Below are positions 15,100 through 23,752 of a stretch of DNA of 34,493 nucleotides, one piece after another. The position numbers and the translations under genes were made by a program. This DNA comes from Pseudomonas sp. MWU13-2100 (GTDB lineage: Bacteria > Pseudomonadota > Gammaproteobacteria > Pseudomonadales > Pseudomonadaceae), in assembly GCF_023242365.1 (NCBI RefSeq), contig NZ_JALLIX010000059.1, forward strand, positions 1 through 34,493, in the 5' to 3' direction. The stretch's first letter is position 1; every line of letters begins with the position of its first letter. The notes beneath the pieces were generated by a model that was not told the DNA's origin, did not search any database, and worked only from the letters and a program-made list of their open reading frames with translations.

Positions 15100-16151
15100 G
15101 CCGGGCGATCCGCCACCGCCGCCTCGGCAAAGGTCGCCATCTGCCCGTGCAGGTCGCAGGCCAGACGCACCAGCGGTACCGCCAACGCCGCGCCACTGCC
15201 TTCGCCCAGGCGCAGCCCCAGATCGAGCAAGGGCTCGGCCAGCAGGCTCTCCAGAACATGCCGATGCCCACGTTCGGCGCCACGGTGGGCAAAGATCAAC
15301 CACTGCCGGCACTCGGGATTCAAGCGCACCGCGACCATCGCCGCGATGGTGCAGATAAAGCCGTCGACCAGCGCCGCCACGCCCTCCTGGGCACAGGCCA
15401 CATAGGCCCCGGCGAGTGCCGCGATCTCGAAACCGCCCAGACGGAACAAGGCCTGCAACGCATCGTCGGTGTGCTCGGCATGCAGCGCCAGCGCCCGCTC
15501 GATCACCTGCGCCTTGTGGCTGACGCCGGCCGGGTCGAGCCCGGTGCCGGGGCCGGCCAGCAACGCCGCCGGGCATTTCAACAGCGCACAGGCCACCGCA
15601 CTGGCCGAAGCCGTGTTGCCGATCCCCATTTCGCCACCGATAAACAACTCGCTGCCCGCCGCCACCGCGCGCCGCACGCTGTCACGCCCGGCCGCCAGCG
15701 CCAACCGGCCCTGGGCTTCGGTCATGGCCGGGCCCTGGGCAAAGTTCGCCGTCCCGGCACCGATCTGCAGATGACGCACACCTGGCAGGTTGAGCATCGG
15801 CGTGACCGTACCCAAGTCATTGATATCCAGCTGCGCCCCCAACTGCCGCGCCAGCACACTGATCGCCGCACCGCCGCCGACGAAGTTGGCAAGCATCTGC
15901 CCAGTCACTTCCTGCGGATAAGCCGACACCCCTTCGGCGACCACACCATGGTCGCCGGCAAAAATCGCGATCCACAGCGTGTCGACCCGCGGCTTGAGGC
16001 GGCCCTGCAAACCGGCCAGTTGCACTGCGACCTGTTCCAACTGGCCCAGGGAGCCAGTAGGTTTGGTCAGTTGCTGCTGACGCTCGAATGCCGCATCCTG
16101 GGCCAGCAGATCAATTGCCTTGCACGGGTTCAGCCACCACGATTCACTCAT
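15096..16151 (-). CDS. cobT: nicotinate-nucleotide--dimethylbenzimidazole phosphoribosyltransferase
   Basis: 351 residues from ATG 16151, preceded by GGAAC; the frame extends upstream but only over cobU. It activates DMB by moving ribose-phosphate from NaMN, giving alpha-ribazole phosphate. Family motifs are clear: LTKPTGSLGQLE near the N-terminus, FAGDHGVVAEGVSAYPQEVT, and FIGGEMGIGNTASASAV (about residues 170-186). It works with BluB, which makes DMB, coded in the same operon. The overlap with cobU (16148-16151) and with the phosphatase gene (15096-15099) shows tight coupling. It is called cobU in the P. denitrificans scheme. Confidence 0.95.
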   Translation of the reverse strand: MSESWWLNPCKAIDLLAQDAAFERQQQLTKPTGSLGQLEQVAVQLAGLQGRLKPRVDTLWIAIFAGDHGVVAEGVSAYPQEVTGQMLANFVGGGAAISVLARQLGAQLDINDLGTVTPMLNLPGVRHLQIGAGTANFAQGPAMTEAQGRLALAAGRDSVRRAVAAGSELFIGGEMGIGNTASASAVACALLKCPAALLAGPGTGLDPAGVSHKAQVIERALALHAEHTDDALQALFRLGGFEIAALAGAYVACAQEGVAALVDGFICTIAAMVAVRLNPECRQWLIFAHRGAERGHRHVLESLLAEPLLDLGLRLGEGSGAALAVPLVRLACDLHGQMATFAEAAVADRPA

Positions 16152-16669
16152 AACACAGTTCCTTTCAAAGTCAGGGGCAAACCGGCGACTGTCAGCACCA
16201 CTCGCTGACAACGCTCGGCCAGAGCTTGATGCAGCCAACCGGCTTCATCGACATAACGGCGAGTCAATTCACCCAGCGGGACGATACCCAGACCGGTTTC
16301 GTTGCTGACAAAAATAACTTCTCCCGGCAACAGTGCCAGGCTCGACAACAGGGCTTCGCGCTCGACCTTCAAACGCTCGGCGTCTTCCAGCATCAACAGA
16401 TTGGTCAACCACAGGGTCAGGCAATCCACCAACAGACAGGCGTCGGCCGCCGCGTTTTCGCGCAGGACCCGGGCCAGCTCCAGCGGCTCTTCGATCAACT
16501 GCCAATGGGCCGGACGCCGCTGGCGATGCAGGGCGACCCGCTCGTTCAACTCACCATCCAACGGCTGGCTGGTGGCGATATAGGTGACCGGCAGTGCACT
16601 TTCCAGCGCCAGGCGTTCGGCCAGGCGACTCTTGCCGGAACGGGCACCACCAAGGATCAGTTGCAGCAT
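16148..16669 (-). CDS. cobU: bifunctional adenosylcobinamide kinase/adenosylcobinamide-phosphate guanylyltransferase
   Basis: 173 residues. The P-loop GGARSGKSRLAERLA is at the N-terminus (residues 7-21), and VDCLTLWLTNLL and FVSNETGLGIVPLGELTRRYVDEAGWLHQALA are the expected conserved segments of the CobU/CobP family. It phosphorylates adenosylcobinamide and then transfers GMP to make AdoCbi-GDP, the substrate of CobS. It starts 12 bases after the cobQ stop, the only junction in the operon that does not overlap, and its stop overlaps the cobT start. Confidence 0.95.
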   Translation of the reverse strand: MLQLILGGARSGKSRLAERLALESALPVTYIATSQPLDGELNERVALHRQRRPAHWQLIEEPLELARVLRENAAADACLLVDCLTLWLTNLLMLEDAERLKVEREALLSSLALLPGEVIFVSNETGLGIVPLGELTRRYVDEAGWLHQALAERCQRVVLTVAGLPLTLKGTVL

Positions 16670-16681
16670 GGCAGCACGCCC

Positions 16682-18136
16682 TTATTCAAGACCACAAAGC
16701 TGACGCAAGCGATCGGTATCCAGATGTTTTTCCACCAGATCGGCCAGGCGTTCGATGTCGCGCTCGCGCAGGGCGTGATAATCCACCTCCCGCGCCTGCG
16801 CCAAACCGGCCCAGCGCAGCAGCGCACTACAGGCCCGGGGCGACTCGAACAGACCGTGCAGGTAAGTCCCGAGCACCTGCCCGTCGGCGCTTTGGGCACC
16901 GTCGCAACGACCATCGTCCAGGTGCACGGCCGGCTGTTGTAGCGCCGCGCCGACGGTGACCCCGGCATGGATCTCATAACCGCTGACCTCGGCGTCTTCC
17001 AAGGCCAGACGTCCGCGCACATTACGCAGTTGTTTTTCCTGCTCGAGCTCGGTGCTCAGGGCCAGCAGCCCGAACCCGGCACTGGAGCCCGGCGCCCCTT
17101 CCAACCCCAGCGGATCATCAACCTGCTCACCGAGCATCTGCAGGCCGCCGCAGATCCCCAGCAGCTTGCCGCCATAGCGCAGGTGACGGTTGATCGCCGC
17201 GTCCCAGCCTTGCTGGCGCAGATAGGCCAGGTCGCTGCGCACGCTCTTGGAGCCGGGCAGGATAATCAGATCCGAGGCCGGAATGGCCTGGCCGGGACCG
17301 ATAAATTGCAGGTCGACCTGCGGATGCAGGCGCAACGGATCGAAATCGGTATGGTTGCTGATGCGGGGCAATACCGGCACCAGCACCTTCAGCACCTGGT
17401 CGGCCTTGTCGACCTGGCGCTGGTCGAGGCCGTCCTCGGCCTCCAGGTGCAGGTCCGGCACATAGGGCAGCACGCCGATCACCGGCTTGCCGGTACGCTG
17501 TTGCAGCCAGTCCAGCCCGGGCTGCAACAGCGCGAGATCACCGCGAAAACGGTTGATGATGAAACCCTTGACCCGCGCCTGCTCGCTGGGCGACAGCAGT
17601 TCGAGGGTGCCCACCAGATGGGCGAACACCCCGCCGCGGTTGATATCGGCGATCAGCAGCACCGGGCAGTCCACCGCCTCGGCGAAGCCCATGTTGGCGA
17701 TATCCCCGGCGCGCAGATTGATCTCCGCCGGTGAGCCCGCGCCTTCGACCATCACCACCGGGTAGGCGGCGCTCAGACGCTGGTGCGAGGCCAGCACCGC
17801 CTGCAAGGCAATGGCTTTGTAGTCGTGATAGGCCACGGCGTTCATGCTGGTCACCGCGCGGCCGTGGATAATCACCTGGGCGCCGGTGTCGCTGTTGGGC
17901 TTGAGCAATACCGGGTTCATATCGGTATGCGGCGCGAGGCCGGCGGCCTGGGCCTGGACCGCCTGAGCGCGGCCGATCTCGCCGCCGTCGGCGGTCACCG
18001 CGCTGTTGAGCGCCATGTTCTGCGGCTTGAACGGCACCACGCGCACCCCCTGGCGGGTCAGCCAGCGGCACAGGGCGGTCACCAACGTACTTTTGCCGGC
18101 ATCGGAGGTGGTGCCTTGCACCATCAGCGTGCTCAT
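16682..18136 (-). CDS. cobQ: cobyric acid synthase
   Basis: 484 residues. The N-terminal ATP-binding synthetase domain opens with MVQGTTSDAGKSTLVTALCRWL and the C-terminal class I glutamine amidotransferase domain has nucleophile Cys329 in LLGICGGLQMLGEQ and His427 in GTYLHGLFESP. It amidates four carboxyl groups of the adenosylated corrin (b, d, e, g), using glutamine and ATP. The start overlaps the stop of cobD by four bases. It follows CobO (adenosylation) and CobB (a,c-amidation) in the pathway. Length and motifs are complete. Confidence 0.96.
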   Translation of the reverse strand: MSTLMVQGTTSDAGKSTLVTALCRWLTRQGVRVVPFKPQNMALNSAVTADGGEIGRAQAVQAQAAGLAPHTDMNPVLLKPNSDTGAQVIIHGRAVTSMNAVAYHDYKAIALQAVLASHQRLSAAYPVVMVEGAGSPAEINLRAGDIANMGFAEAVDCPVLLIADINRGGVFAHLVGTLELLSPSEQARVKGFIINRFRGDLALLQPGLDWLQQRTGKPVIGVLPYVPDLHLEAEDGLDQRQVDKADQVLKVLVPVLPRISNHTDFDPLRLHPQVDLQFIGPGQAIPASDLIILPGSKSVRSDLAYLRQQGWDAAINRHLRYGGKLLGICGGLQMLGEQVDDPLGLEGAPGSSAGFGLLALSTELEQEKQLRNVRGRLALEDAEVSGYEIHAGVTVGAALQQPAVHLDDGRCDGAQSADGQVLGTYLHGLFESPRACSALLRWAGLAQAREVDYHALRERDIERLADLVEKHLDTDRLRQLCGLE

Positions 18137-19125
18137 GCCGGCTCACCGGCAAAGGCCTGCAACGCCCGTTCCAGGCGCAACCAATCGGCCTCGTCCGCGG
18201 GCAGGCCGAAACGCAGGCTGCTGTTATGGGTGAACAGGCGCAGCAGAATGCCCTGGCGGGCCATGAACTCATACAAGGCCTCGGCCCGCGTCGTCACCAG
18301 CCACTGGAACAACGCACAACCGCCCTGGGGCGCCAGGTCGAAACGCGTCAACAAAGCCACCAGGCGCTGACTGGCCTGTTCGCTGCGCACACGCTGGCGT
18401 TCATGGCCGGCGGTATCGGCCAGGCAGACCTGCCCCAGTACCCGCGTCGGCCCGCTGACCGCCCAGGGCCCGACCTGTTCGGCGAGCAACCTGAGCAGCT
18501 TGGCTTCAGCAAGGACAAAGCCCAGGCGCGCGCCGGCCAGGCCGAAGAACTTGCCGAACGAGCGCAGGACAATCAGCCCGATCTGATGACTGTGGGCCGC
18601 CAGGCTGCGCTGCGGCGTGTTGTCCATGAAGGCTTCGTCCACCACCAGCCAGCCACCGCGCTGGGCCAGGCGCGCATGCCATTCCAGCAACCGCGCCGGG
18701 GTCAGGCTCAGGCCGGTGGGATTGTTCGGGTTGACCACCACCAGCACGTCGAGACTGTCGAGAAAAAAGTCAACTTCGTGCTCCAGCACTTCGCGCACCG
18801 TATAGCCGCCGCGCCGCCAGGCTTCGGCATGCTCGGCATAACAAGGCGACAGCACGCCGACCTTGCCCGCACGACGCAGGCGCGGCAGCAACTGGATCGC
18901 CGCCTGGGAACCGGGCACCGGCAACACCTGCGGCGCACCGTAGTAAGTGCAGGCGGCCCGCTCCAGGCCGTCATCGGTTTCCGGCAGACGCGCCCAGGCA
19001 CGCTCGGGGATCGCCGGGATCGGCCAGGGCCAGGGCGCCAGGCCACTGGACAGGTCCAGCCAGTCGGACTCAGCGATACCGTAGTGTTCCACCGCCTTGC
19101 GCAGACGCCCACCGTGCTCAAGCAT
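18133..19125 (-). CDS. cobD: threonine-phosphate decarboxylase (PLP-dependent)
   Basis: 330 residues of the fold-type I aminotransferase class. The PLP-binding lysine is in LRSFGKFFGLAGARLGFVLA (near residue 195); NPNNPTGL and the Asp of VVDEAFMD precede it, as in histidinol-phosphate aminotransferase relatives. It makes (R)-1-amino-2-propanol phosphate from threonine phosphate, the linker of the nucleotide loop. It overlaps cbiB by eight bases at its start and cobQ by four at its end. In the P. denitrificans/PAO1 scheme this gene is called cobC. Confidence 0.94.
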   Translation of the reverse strand: MLEHGGRLRKAVEHYGIAESDWLDLSSGLAPWPWPIPAIPERAWARLPETDDGLERAACTYYGAPQVLPVPGSQAAIQLLPRLRRAGKVGVLSPCYAEHAEAWRRGGYTVREVLEHEVDFFLDSLDVLVVVNPNNPTGLSLTPARLLEWHARLAQRGGWLVVDEAFMDNTPQRSLAAHSHQIGLIVLRSFGKFFGLAGARLGFVLAEAKLLRLLAEQVGPWAVSGPTRVLGQVCLADTAGHERQRVRSEQASQRLVALLTRFDLAPQGGCALFQWLVTTRAEALYEFMARQGILLRLFTHNSSLRFGLPADEADWLRLERALQAFAGEPA

Positions 19126-20026
19126 AGATCTCAGCTCCCAGACAGAGAATCAGCAACCACAACCACACACCCCGTTGCACCAACTGCCAGCCACGGTCGA
19201 TGGAGTCGGCGGTCGCCGGCTCGCCTTCGCCCAACTGCGGGCGCTGGTGCAATTCACCGTGATAAATCGCCGCCCCGCCCAACTCGACCCCCAGCGCGCC
19301 AGCTCCCGCCGCCATCACCGGCCCGGCATTCGGGCTGTCCCAGCTCGGTCCCTGGCGGCGCCAGCATTGCAGCGCCAGTCCGGTTTTACCGAGCAAGGCG
19401 TAGGTCAGGGCCACCAAGCGTGCAGGAATATAGTTCAAGACATCGTCAATCCGCGCCGCCGCCCAGCCAAAACGTTCGAAACGCTCGTTGCGGTAGCCCC
19501 ACATGGCGTCCAGGGTGTTGCTCAGGCGATACAGCACCACGCCGGGCGCGCCGGCCACGACAAACCAGAACAACGCGGCGAATACCGCATCGCTGCCGTT
19601 CTCCAGCACCGATTCGGTGGCCGCACGGGCCACTTCGGTGTGATCGAGCTCCGTGGTCTGGCGACTGACCAGATAGCTCACGCGCTGGCGTGCGCGATCC
19701 AGGTCGTCGCTGCGCAACGCCTGGGCCACGGGGATCACATGCTCACCGAGGCTGCGCAGGCCGAGGGCGCAATAGAGCGCGAGGATTTCGATGAGCCAGC
19801 CGACATAAGGCGCCCATGACAAGGCCGTGGCCAAGAGGGTCAGCGGCAGCACCGCGAGCACCCAGGCGCTGACCCCATGACTGCGCCAGCCTCGCCCGCC
19901 GGCGTTGAAACGTTGCTCGATACGGTCCGCCAGACGGCCGAACGCCACCAGCGGATGCCAGCGTTTGGGTTCGCCCAGCAGCGCATCCAGCGCAACCCCG
20001 GCGACACTCAACAACGCCACACTCAT
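19118..20026 (-). CDS. cbiB: adenosylcobinamide-phosphate synthase
   Basis: 302 residues, an inner-membrane protein. It attaches aminopropanol (or its phosphate) to adenosylcobyric acid. ALLGEPKRWHPLVAFGRLADRIE at the N-terminus and YRLSNTLDAMWGYRNERFERFGWAAARIDDVLNYIPARL in the middle are characteristic of CbiB/CobD. ATG 20026 overlaps the bluB stop as ATGA, so it is chosen over the frame-extending start at 20041. Named cobD in the PAO1 scheme. Confidence 0.94.
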   Translation of the reverse strand: MSVALLSVAGVALDALLGEPKRWHPLVAFGRLADRIEQRFNAGGRGWRSHGVSAWVLAVLPLTLLATALSWAPYVGWLIEILALYCALGLRSLGEHVIPVAQALRSDDLDRARQRVSYLVSRQTTELDHTEVARAATESVLENGSDAVFAALFWFVVAGAPGVVLYRLSNTLDAMWGYRNERFERFGWAAARIDDVLNYIPARLVALTYALLGKTGLALQCWRRQGPSWDSPNAGPVMAAGAGALGVELGGAAIYHGELHQRPQLGEGEPATADSIDRGWQLVQRGVWLWLLILCLGAEIYA

Positions 20027-20673
20027 TGACTCACTCCCCAATAATTCTCATACAACAATTCACTCAAGGGGCGCGGCTGCGCCCAACCTTCCAGCACCAG
20101 CATGGGTGCCGGATAAAATGCCTGGACCGGCCCCAGGCAAAGCACCGCCAGCGGTTTGGCCCCCGCCGGCAGACCGAGCAGTTGCGCCAAGGCCTGCGGC
20201 TCGAACAGCGAGACCCAACCCATGCCCAGGCCTTCGGCACGGGCGGCCAGCCAGAGGTTCTGGATAGCGCAGGACAAGGACGCCATGTCCATTTCCGGCA
20301 GGGTCCGCCGACCGAAGATATGCCGCTCGCGATCATCCATCAGCGCGGCGACCAGCAACTCGGCACAGTCATTGATACCTTCGACCTTCAATTTCATGAA
20401 CTCATCGGAACGCTCGCCCAGGGCCTCGGCGGTGCGTATCCGTTCTTCTTCCACCAACTGCTGGATCCGGCCACGCAAGGCGCGGTCGCTGATGCGAATA
20501 AAACGCCAGGGCTGCATCAGCCCGACACTGGGTGCCTGATGCGCCGCTTCCAGCAAACGCGAGAGCAACTCGGGCGCCACGCTGCCACCGGTAAAGTGGC
20601 GCATATCGCGGCGTTCACCGATGACACGGTAGACCGCCGCGCGTTCTTCAGGGCTAAAAGCGTTGTCGGTCAT
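20023..20673 (-). CDS. bluB: 5,6-dimethylbenzimidazole synthase
   Basis: 216 residues of the nitroreductase-like flavin fold. BluB uses O2 to break down FMNH2 and release DMB, the lower ligand base. The N-terminal motif GERRDMRHFTGGSVAPELLSRLLEAAHQAPSVGLMQPWRFI includes the FMN-binding Arg residues, and LWLAARAEGLGMGWVSLFEP is conserved. Its presence in the operon means the cell can make true cobalamin aerobically rather than a pseudo-B12. It overlaps cobB and cbiB by four bases each. Confidence 0.94.
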   Translation of the reverse strand: MTDNAFSPEERAAVYRVIGERRDMRHFTGGSVAPELLSRLLEAAHQAPSVGLMQPWRFIRISDRALRGRIQQLVEEERIRTAEALGERSDEFMKLKVEGINDCAELLVAALMDDRERHIFGRRTLPEMDMASLSCAIQNLWLAARAEGLGMGWVSLFEPQALAQLLGLPAGAKPLAVLCLGPVQAFYPAPMLVLEGWAQPRPLSELLYENYWGVSQ

Positions 20674-22028
20674 GGCCTCCGCGCGGGTAAGTCCGCGCGC
20701 TCCGAGAGTGCGCCGGCCTTGGCAAGGTGGATATCCGGAGCCAGCAGCGCGGCAATCGCCCGCGGGTTGGACGGAAAATAAAAATGCACGTAAGAGGCCG
20801 TCATCCGCCCCTGGCGATACACCGCCTCGGCGCCGCGCCCGCCATTGGGACTCAGGCCCCGGGCAATCGGCTCAAGCACCGTGGTGGTCAGCGAATGGTG
20901 ATAGGTGTGGCCGCGCAACAGCCCCTCCGGCAAGGTCACCGCCTGCAAGGCCAGGGCCGCCAGGCGCTTCTGCATCGTCGCCTCCCCCGCCAGCAGGCCG
21001 AGCAACTCGGCGCGTTGTCCGTCGACATCGGTCAGCGCATCGAGCAGATAGAGCATGCCGCCGCATTCGGCGAGCAAGGGCTTGCCGGCCTGGTGGTGAG
21101 CGCGGATCGCCGCCAGCATCGGGGCGTTCTGTCCCAGGGCCAGGTGATGCAGCTCCGGATAACCACCGGGCAGGTAAAGGCTGTCCGCCTCGGGCAAGAG
21201 CTGATCGTGGATCGGCGAGAAAAACCGCAACTCGGCGCCCATGGCCCGCAACAGGTCCAGGTTGGCGCCATAGATGAAGGCAAAGGCCTCGTCATGGGCG
21301 ACGGCGATGCGCACCCCCGCCAGCAGCGACTCGGCGACCAGCGGTTCGGGCGCCTCAAAAGCCACCGACGGCGGCAGCGCCACCTCGCAACTGCCGGCCA
21401 GGGCCTCGGCGGCCGCGTCCAGGCGCTTGTCCAGGTCATTCAATTCACTGGCCTGCACCAGGCCGAGATGACGGCTCGGCAGCTCGATCGCGGTTTCCCG
21501 GGAGAGCGCGCCGTACCAGCGCAGGCCTTCGGTCAGGCTGCCTTCGAGCAATTGCGCGTGACGCAGGGTGCCGACACGGTTGGCCAGCACCCCGGCGAAC
21601 GGCAGGTCCGGCTGGTAGCGCGCCAGCCCCAGGGCCAGGGCACCGAAGGTCTGGGCCATGGCTGTCCCATCAATTACCCCGAGCACCGGCACACCGAAAT
21701 GCCGGGCCAGATCGGCACTCGACGGCGTACCGTCGAACAAGCCCATGACCCCTTCGATCAGGATCAGGTCGGCCTCGCCGGCCGCTTCCCAGAGCAGACG
21801 GCGACTTTCCTCGGCGCCGACCATCCACAAATCCAGCTGATAGACCGGCGCACCGCTGGCGCGCTCATGGATCATCGGGTCGAGAAAGTCCGGGCCGCAC
21901 TTGAACACCCGGACCTTGCGCCCCTGATTGCGGTGCAGGCGCGCCAGGGCCGCCGTCACCGTGGTCTTGCCCTGGCCGGAAGCCGGCGCGGCGATCAGCA
22001 CCGCCGGGCAATGACGCGCTTGCCTCAT
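20670..22028 (-). CDS. cobB: cobyrinic/hydrogenobyrinic acid a,c-diamide synthase
   Basis: 452 residues. The N-terminal ATPase domain starts with VLIAAPASGQGKTTVTAALARLH (P-loop-like) and includes LIEGVMGLFDG; the C-terminal glutamine amidotransferase domain has the nucleophile Cys in LLAECGGMLYLLDAL and the conserved LPGGYPELH. It amidates the a and c side chains of the corrin ring using glutamine. The start overlaps the cobO stop and its stop overlaps the bluB start, each by four bases. Confidence 0.95.
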   Translation of the reverse strand: MRQARHCPAVLIAAPASGQGKTTVTAALARLHRNQGRKVRVFKCGPDFLDPMIHERASGAPVYQLDLWMVGAEESRRLLWEAAGEADLILIEGVMGLFDGTPSSADLARHFGVPVLGVIDGTAMAQTFGALALGLARYQPDLPFAGVLANRVGTLRHAQLLEGSLTEGLRWYGALSRETAIELPSRHLGLVQASELNDLDKRLDAAAEALAGSCEVALPPSVAFEAPEPLVAESLLAGVRIAVAHDEAFAFIYGANLDLLRAMGAELRFFSPIHDQLLPEADSLYLPGGYPELHHLALGQNAPMLAAIRAHHQAGKPLLAECGGMLYLLDALTDVDGQRAELLGLLAGEATMQKRLAALALQAVTLPEGLLRGHTYHHSLTTTVLEPIARGLSPNGGRGAEAVYRQGRMTASYVHFYFPSNPRAIAALLAPDIHLAKAGALSERADLPARRP

Positions 22029-22636
22029 AGTTCGATGCCCTTCTGGGCCTTGATCCCGGCCTGGAACGCATGCTTGAGCAGGCCCATTTCGGTCACGGTG
22101 TCGGCCAGCTCGATCATTTCCGGCTTGGCGCCGCGTCCGGTGACCAGCACGTGCTGCATCGGCGGGCGGGCTTGCAGGTCGGTCAGCACCTGATCGAGGT
22201 CGAGGTAACCGTGCTTGAGGGCGATATTCAGCTCATCGAGCACCACCAGGCCGATGCCCGGGTCACGGAGCAATTCCCGGGAGACTTCCCAGGCGGCTTC
22301 GGCGGCGGCGATATCGCGCTGGCGATCCTGGGTCTCCCAGGTAAAACCCTCGCCCATCACATGGAAGCGCACCTGCTCGGGAAAGCGCCGGAAGAACAGT
22401 TCTTCGCCGGTGCTGTTGCGGCCCTTGATAAATTGCACCACGCCGCACTGCATGCCATGGCCCATGGCCCGGGCGAGCATGCCGAAGGCCGAGCTGCTCT
22501 TGCCCTTGCCGTTGCCGGTGAGCACCAGCAACAGACCGCATTCGTTCGGGGCGCTGGCGATACGCTCGTCGATCAGCGCCTTTTTGCGCAGCATGCGCGC
22601 CAGGTGGCGTTCGTCGCGATCGGGGGATTCGTTCAT
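22025..22636 (-). CDS. cobO: cob(I)yrinic acid a,c-diamide adenosyltransferase
   Basis: 203 residues from ATG 22636; the longer open frame lies over the riboswitch and is not translated. The P-loop GNGKGKSSSAFGMLARAMGHG (about residues 40-60), the Asp-containing VVLDELNIALKHGYLD and VTGRGAKPEMIELADTVTEM are the standard CobO/BtuR/CobA motifs. It attaches the 5-deoxyadenosyl group to the reduced cobalt. As first gene of the operon it sits about 95 bases downstream of the riboswitch aptamer. A plausible Shine-Dalgarno, GGAGAG, lies just upstream. Confidence 0.95.
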   Translation of the reverse strand: MNESPDRDERHLARMLRKKALIDERIASAPNECGLLLVLTGNGKGKSSSAFGMLARAMGHGMQCGVVQFIKGRNSTGEELFFRRFPEQVRFHVMGEGFTWETQDRQRDIAAAEAAWEVSRELLRDPGIGLVVLDELNIALKHGYLDLDQVLTDLQARPPMQHVLVTGRGAKPEMIELADTVTEMGLLKHAFQAGIKAQKGIEL

Positions 22637-22680
22637 GGCAGCTCTCCGTTGGGGCTGGATAAGGCAAACGGGGGGCAGGG

Positions 22681-22705
22681 AAAAACGCGGCCGGAGCCGT
22701 CCAGC
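22681..22705 (-). terminator. possible expression-platform hairpin downstream of the riboswitch
   Basis: On the minus strand CGGC-TCCG-GCCG (22699-22688) is followed by CG and five T (22685-22681). This short G/C-rich hairpin plus T run lies between aptamer and cobO and could act as the conditional terminator. The stem is short, so control at the ribosome binding site is an alternative. Confidence 0.4.
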
Positions 22706-22730
22706 ATCGCCCGCCGTGACGCTGTGGGAT

Positions 22731-22925
22731 GGATCAGGCCGGTCTCCGGGCTCATGAGTGCGTATTCGCGGGACCGCGCGCCTTCCCATGTCGGCTGGAC
22801 ACAGTGGCTCAAGGCGCGGTCTTGACTCATTTACCGTTGCGGGGGCAGCGCCGGAATCGCGCCTGTCGAAGGGCTCACCGGCTTCCCTGTTTCACCCTGT
22901 CGGCGGTTCGCCACAGAGCACCTGA
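22731..22925 (-). promoter_or_regulatory. cobalamin (AdoCbl) riboswitch
   Basis: On the minus strand the conserved elements appear in order: GAAACAGGGAAGCCGGTG near the 5 end, then GCTGCCCCCGCAACGGTAA, GCCACTG, CATGGGAAGG and, at the 3 end, the B12 box in ATGAGCCCGGAGACCGGCC. These are the core of the class I cobalamin aptamer. It lies between the operon promoter and cobO, so adenosylcobalamin should reduce cob operon expression. The limits are set from the outermost conserved elements. Confidence 0.93.
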
Positions 22926-22937
22926 AACAATCGGCGA

Positions 22938-22966
22938 AGGTTAGAGGGTTGGGGGTGGAGCGTCAA
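22938..22966 (-). promoter_or_regulatory. sigma70-type promoter of the cob operon
   Basis: TTGACG (22966-22961) and TAACCT (22943-22938) are separated by exactly 17 bases. The expected start site near 22931 is just ahead of the riboswitch aptamer. Confidence 0.62.
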
Positions 22967-22986
22967 ATAAAGCCGCCATCACAAAA

Positions 22987-23017
22987 GCAGACGCCCCGGC
23001 CCCGCCGGGGCGTCTGC
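22987..23017 (-). terminator. strong 13-base-pair hairpin, intrinsic terminator on the minus strand
   Basis: GCAGACGCCCCGG (22987-22999) and its exact complement (23005-23017) enclose a five-base loop. Read on the minus strand it is followed by TTTTG. No minus-strand gene lies directly upstream, since the next gene at 23166 is on the plus strand. It would shield the cob promoter from read-through, or be left over from a lost gene. Confidence 0.55.
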
Positions 23018-23165
23018 AGACAATGTGCGAAGGTTTTTTGGCCAAATCCGAGCATTCTTCCAAATCACGACCAGTTCAAAAAACCGGCGCCAGAATTTGT
23101 GCCACACTGATGAAGGTGATATCAAATAGCCACAGCCCCACTCAACAATAAAAAAGGGTAGTCCC

Positions 23166-23744
23166 ATGCAAGGCCTGATCATCAACAATCCGAAACTGGA
23201 ATTTCTGCGCCCCGCCCTGGAGCGTTGGCCCGAGTGCATCGATCGCTACAACCAACTCCTCGGTGACGGCCAGGCGCCCTACTGGTTCAACGAACGGGCC
23301 AACCTGGGGCTGTTGTCGGTAGCCGCCTGGGCCGCGGAAATGGTCACCCTGGAGCATTTCCCGACCAAGAAGCAGCTCGAAGAAGGCGACCGCGGCGGAC
23401 GCTGCGACCTGCAGATCTCCACCGCGCAGGAATCGGTCTATATCCAGGCCACGCAACGCTGGCCCAAGGTCAACAACCTCAACCCGATGCCGGCCCTGCT
23501 GGATGTAGCGAGCGACGCCAAGAAGATCAGCCACCCCCACCACCTGAAACTCGGCTGCCTGTTCGTCTCGCCGTTCAAGCCGCAACAGAGCCCCAGCCCG
23601 GAAGACCTGCAGGACATGGTCGATGACCTGCAAAAAGCCAACAGCTGCGCCGTGGCCTGGTACTTCCCCTATGCCTATCGCAAGTTGCACAACGAAGCCG
23701 GCCAGTACCACCCCGGCATCGCCCTGCTGTTCAAGGAAGCCTGA
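23166..23744 (+). CDS. conserved hypothetical protein
   Basis: 192 residues starting MQGLIINNPKLEFLRPALERWPECIDRYNQLLGDGQAPYWFNERANLGLLSVAAWA. No signal peptide or membrane span is seen. GGRCDLQIST and the later DVASDAKKISHPHHLKLGCLFVSPF, with VAWYFPY near the end, suggest an alpha/beta fold. A restriction-endonuclease-like core (E...D.Q....Q) is conceivable but I see no firm catalytic pattern. ATG 23166 follows GGGTAG. It is divergent from the cob operon and convergent with the methyltransferase gene, only eight bases from the latter's stop. Codon use is normal for the genome. Confidence 0.78.
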   Translation: MQGLIINNPKLEFLRPALERWPECIDRYNQLLGDGQAPYWFNERANLGLLSVAAWAAEMVTLEHFPTKKQLEEGDRGGRCDLQISTAQESVYIQATQRWPKVNNLNPMPALLDVASDAKKISHPHHLKLGCLFVSPFKPQQSPSPEDLQDMVDDLQKANSCAVAWYFPYAYRKLHNEAGQYHPGIALLFKEA

Positions 23745-23752
23745 GCGAGCGC

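Noticed and set aside
22637..22789. N-terminal extension of CobO from 22789
   Set aside because: The extension is translated riboswitch and leader sequence; ATG 22636 gives the usual protein length.
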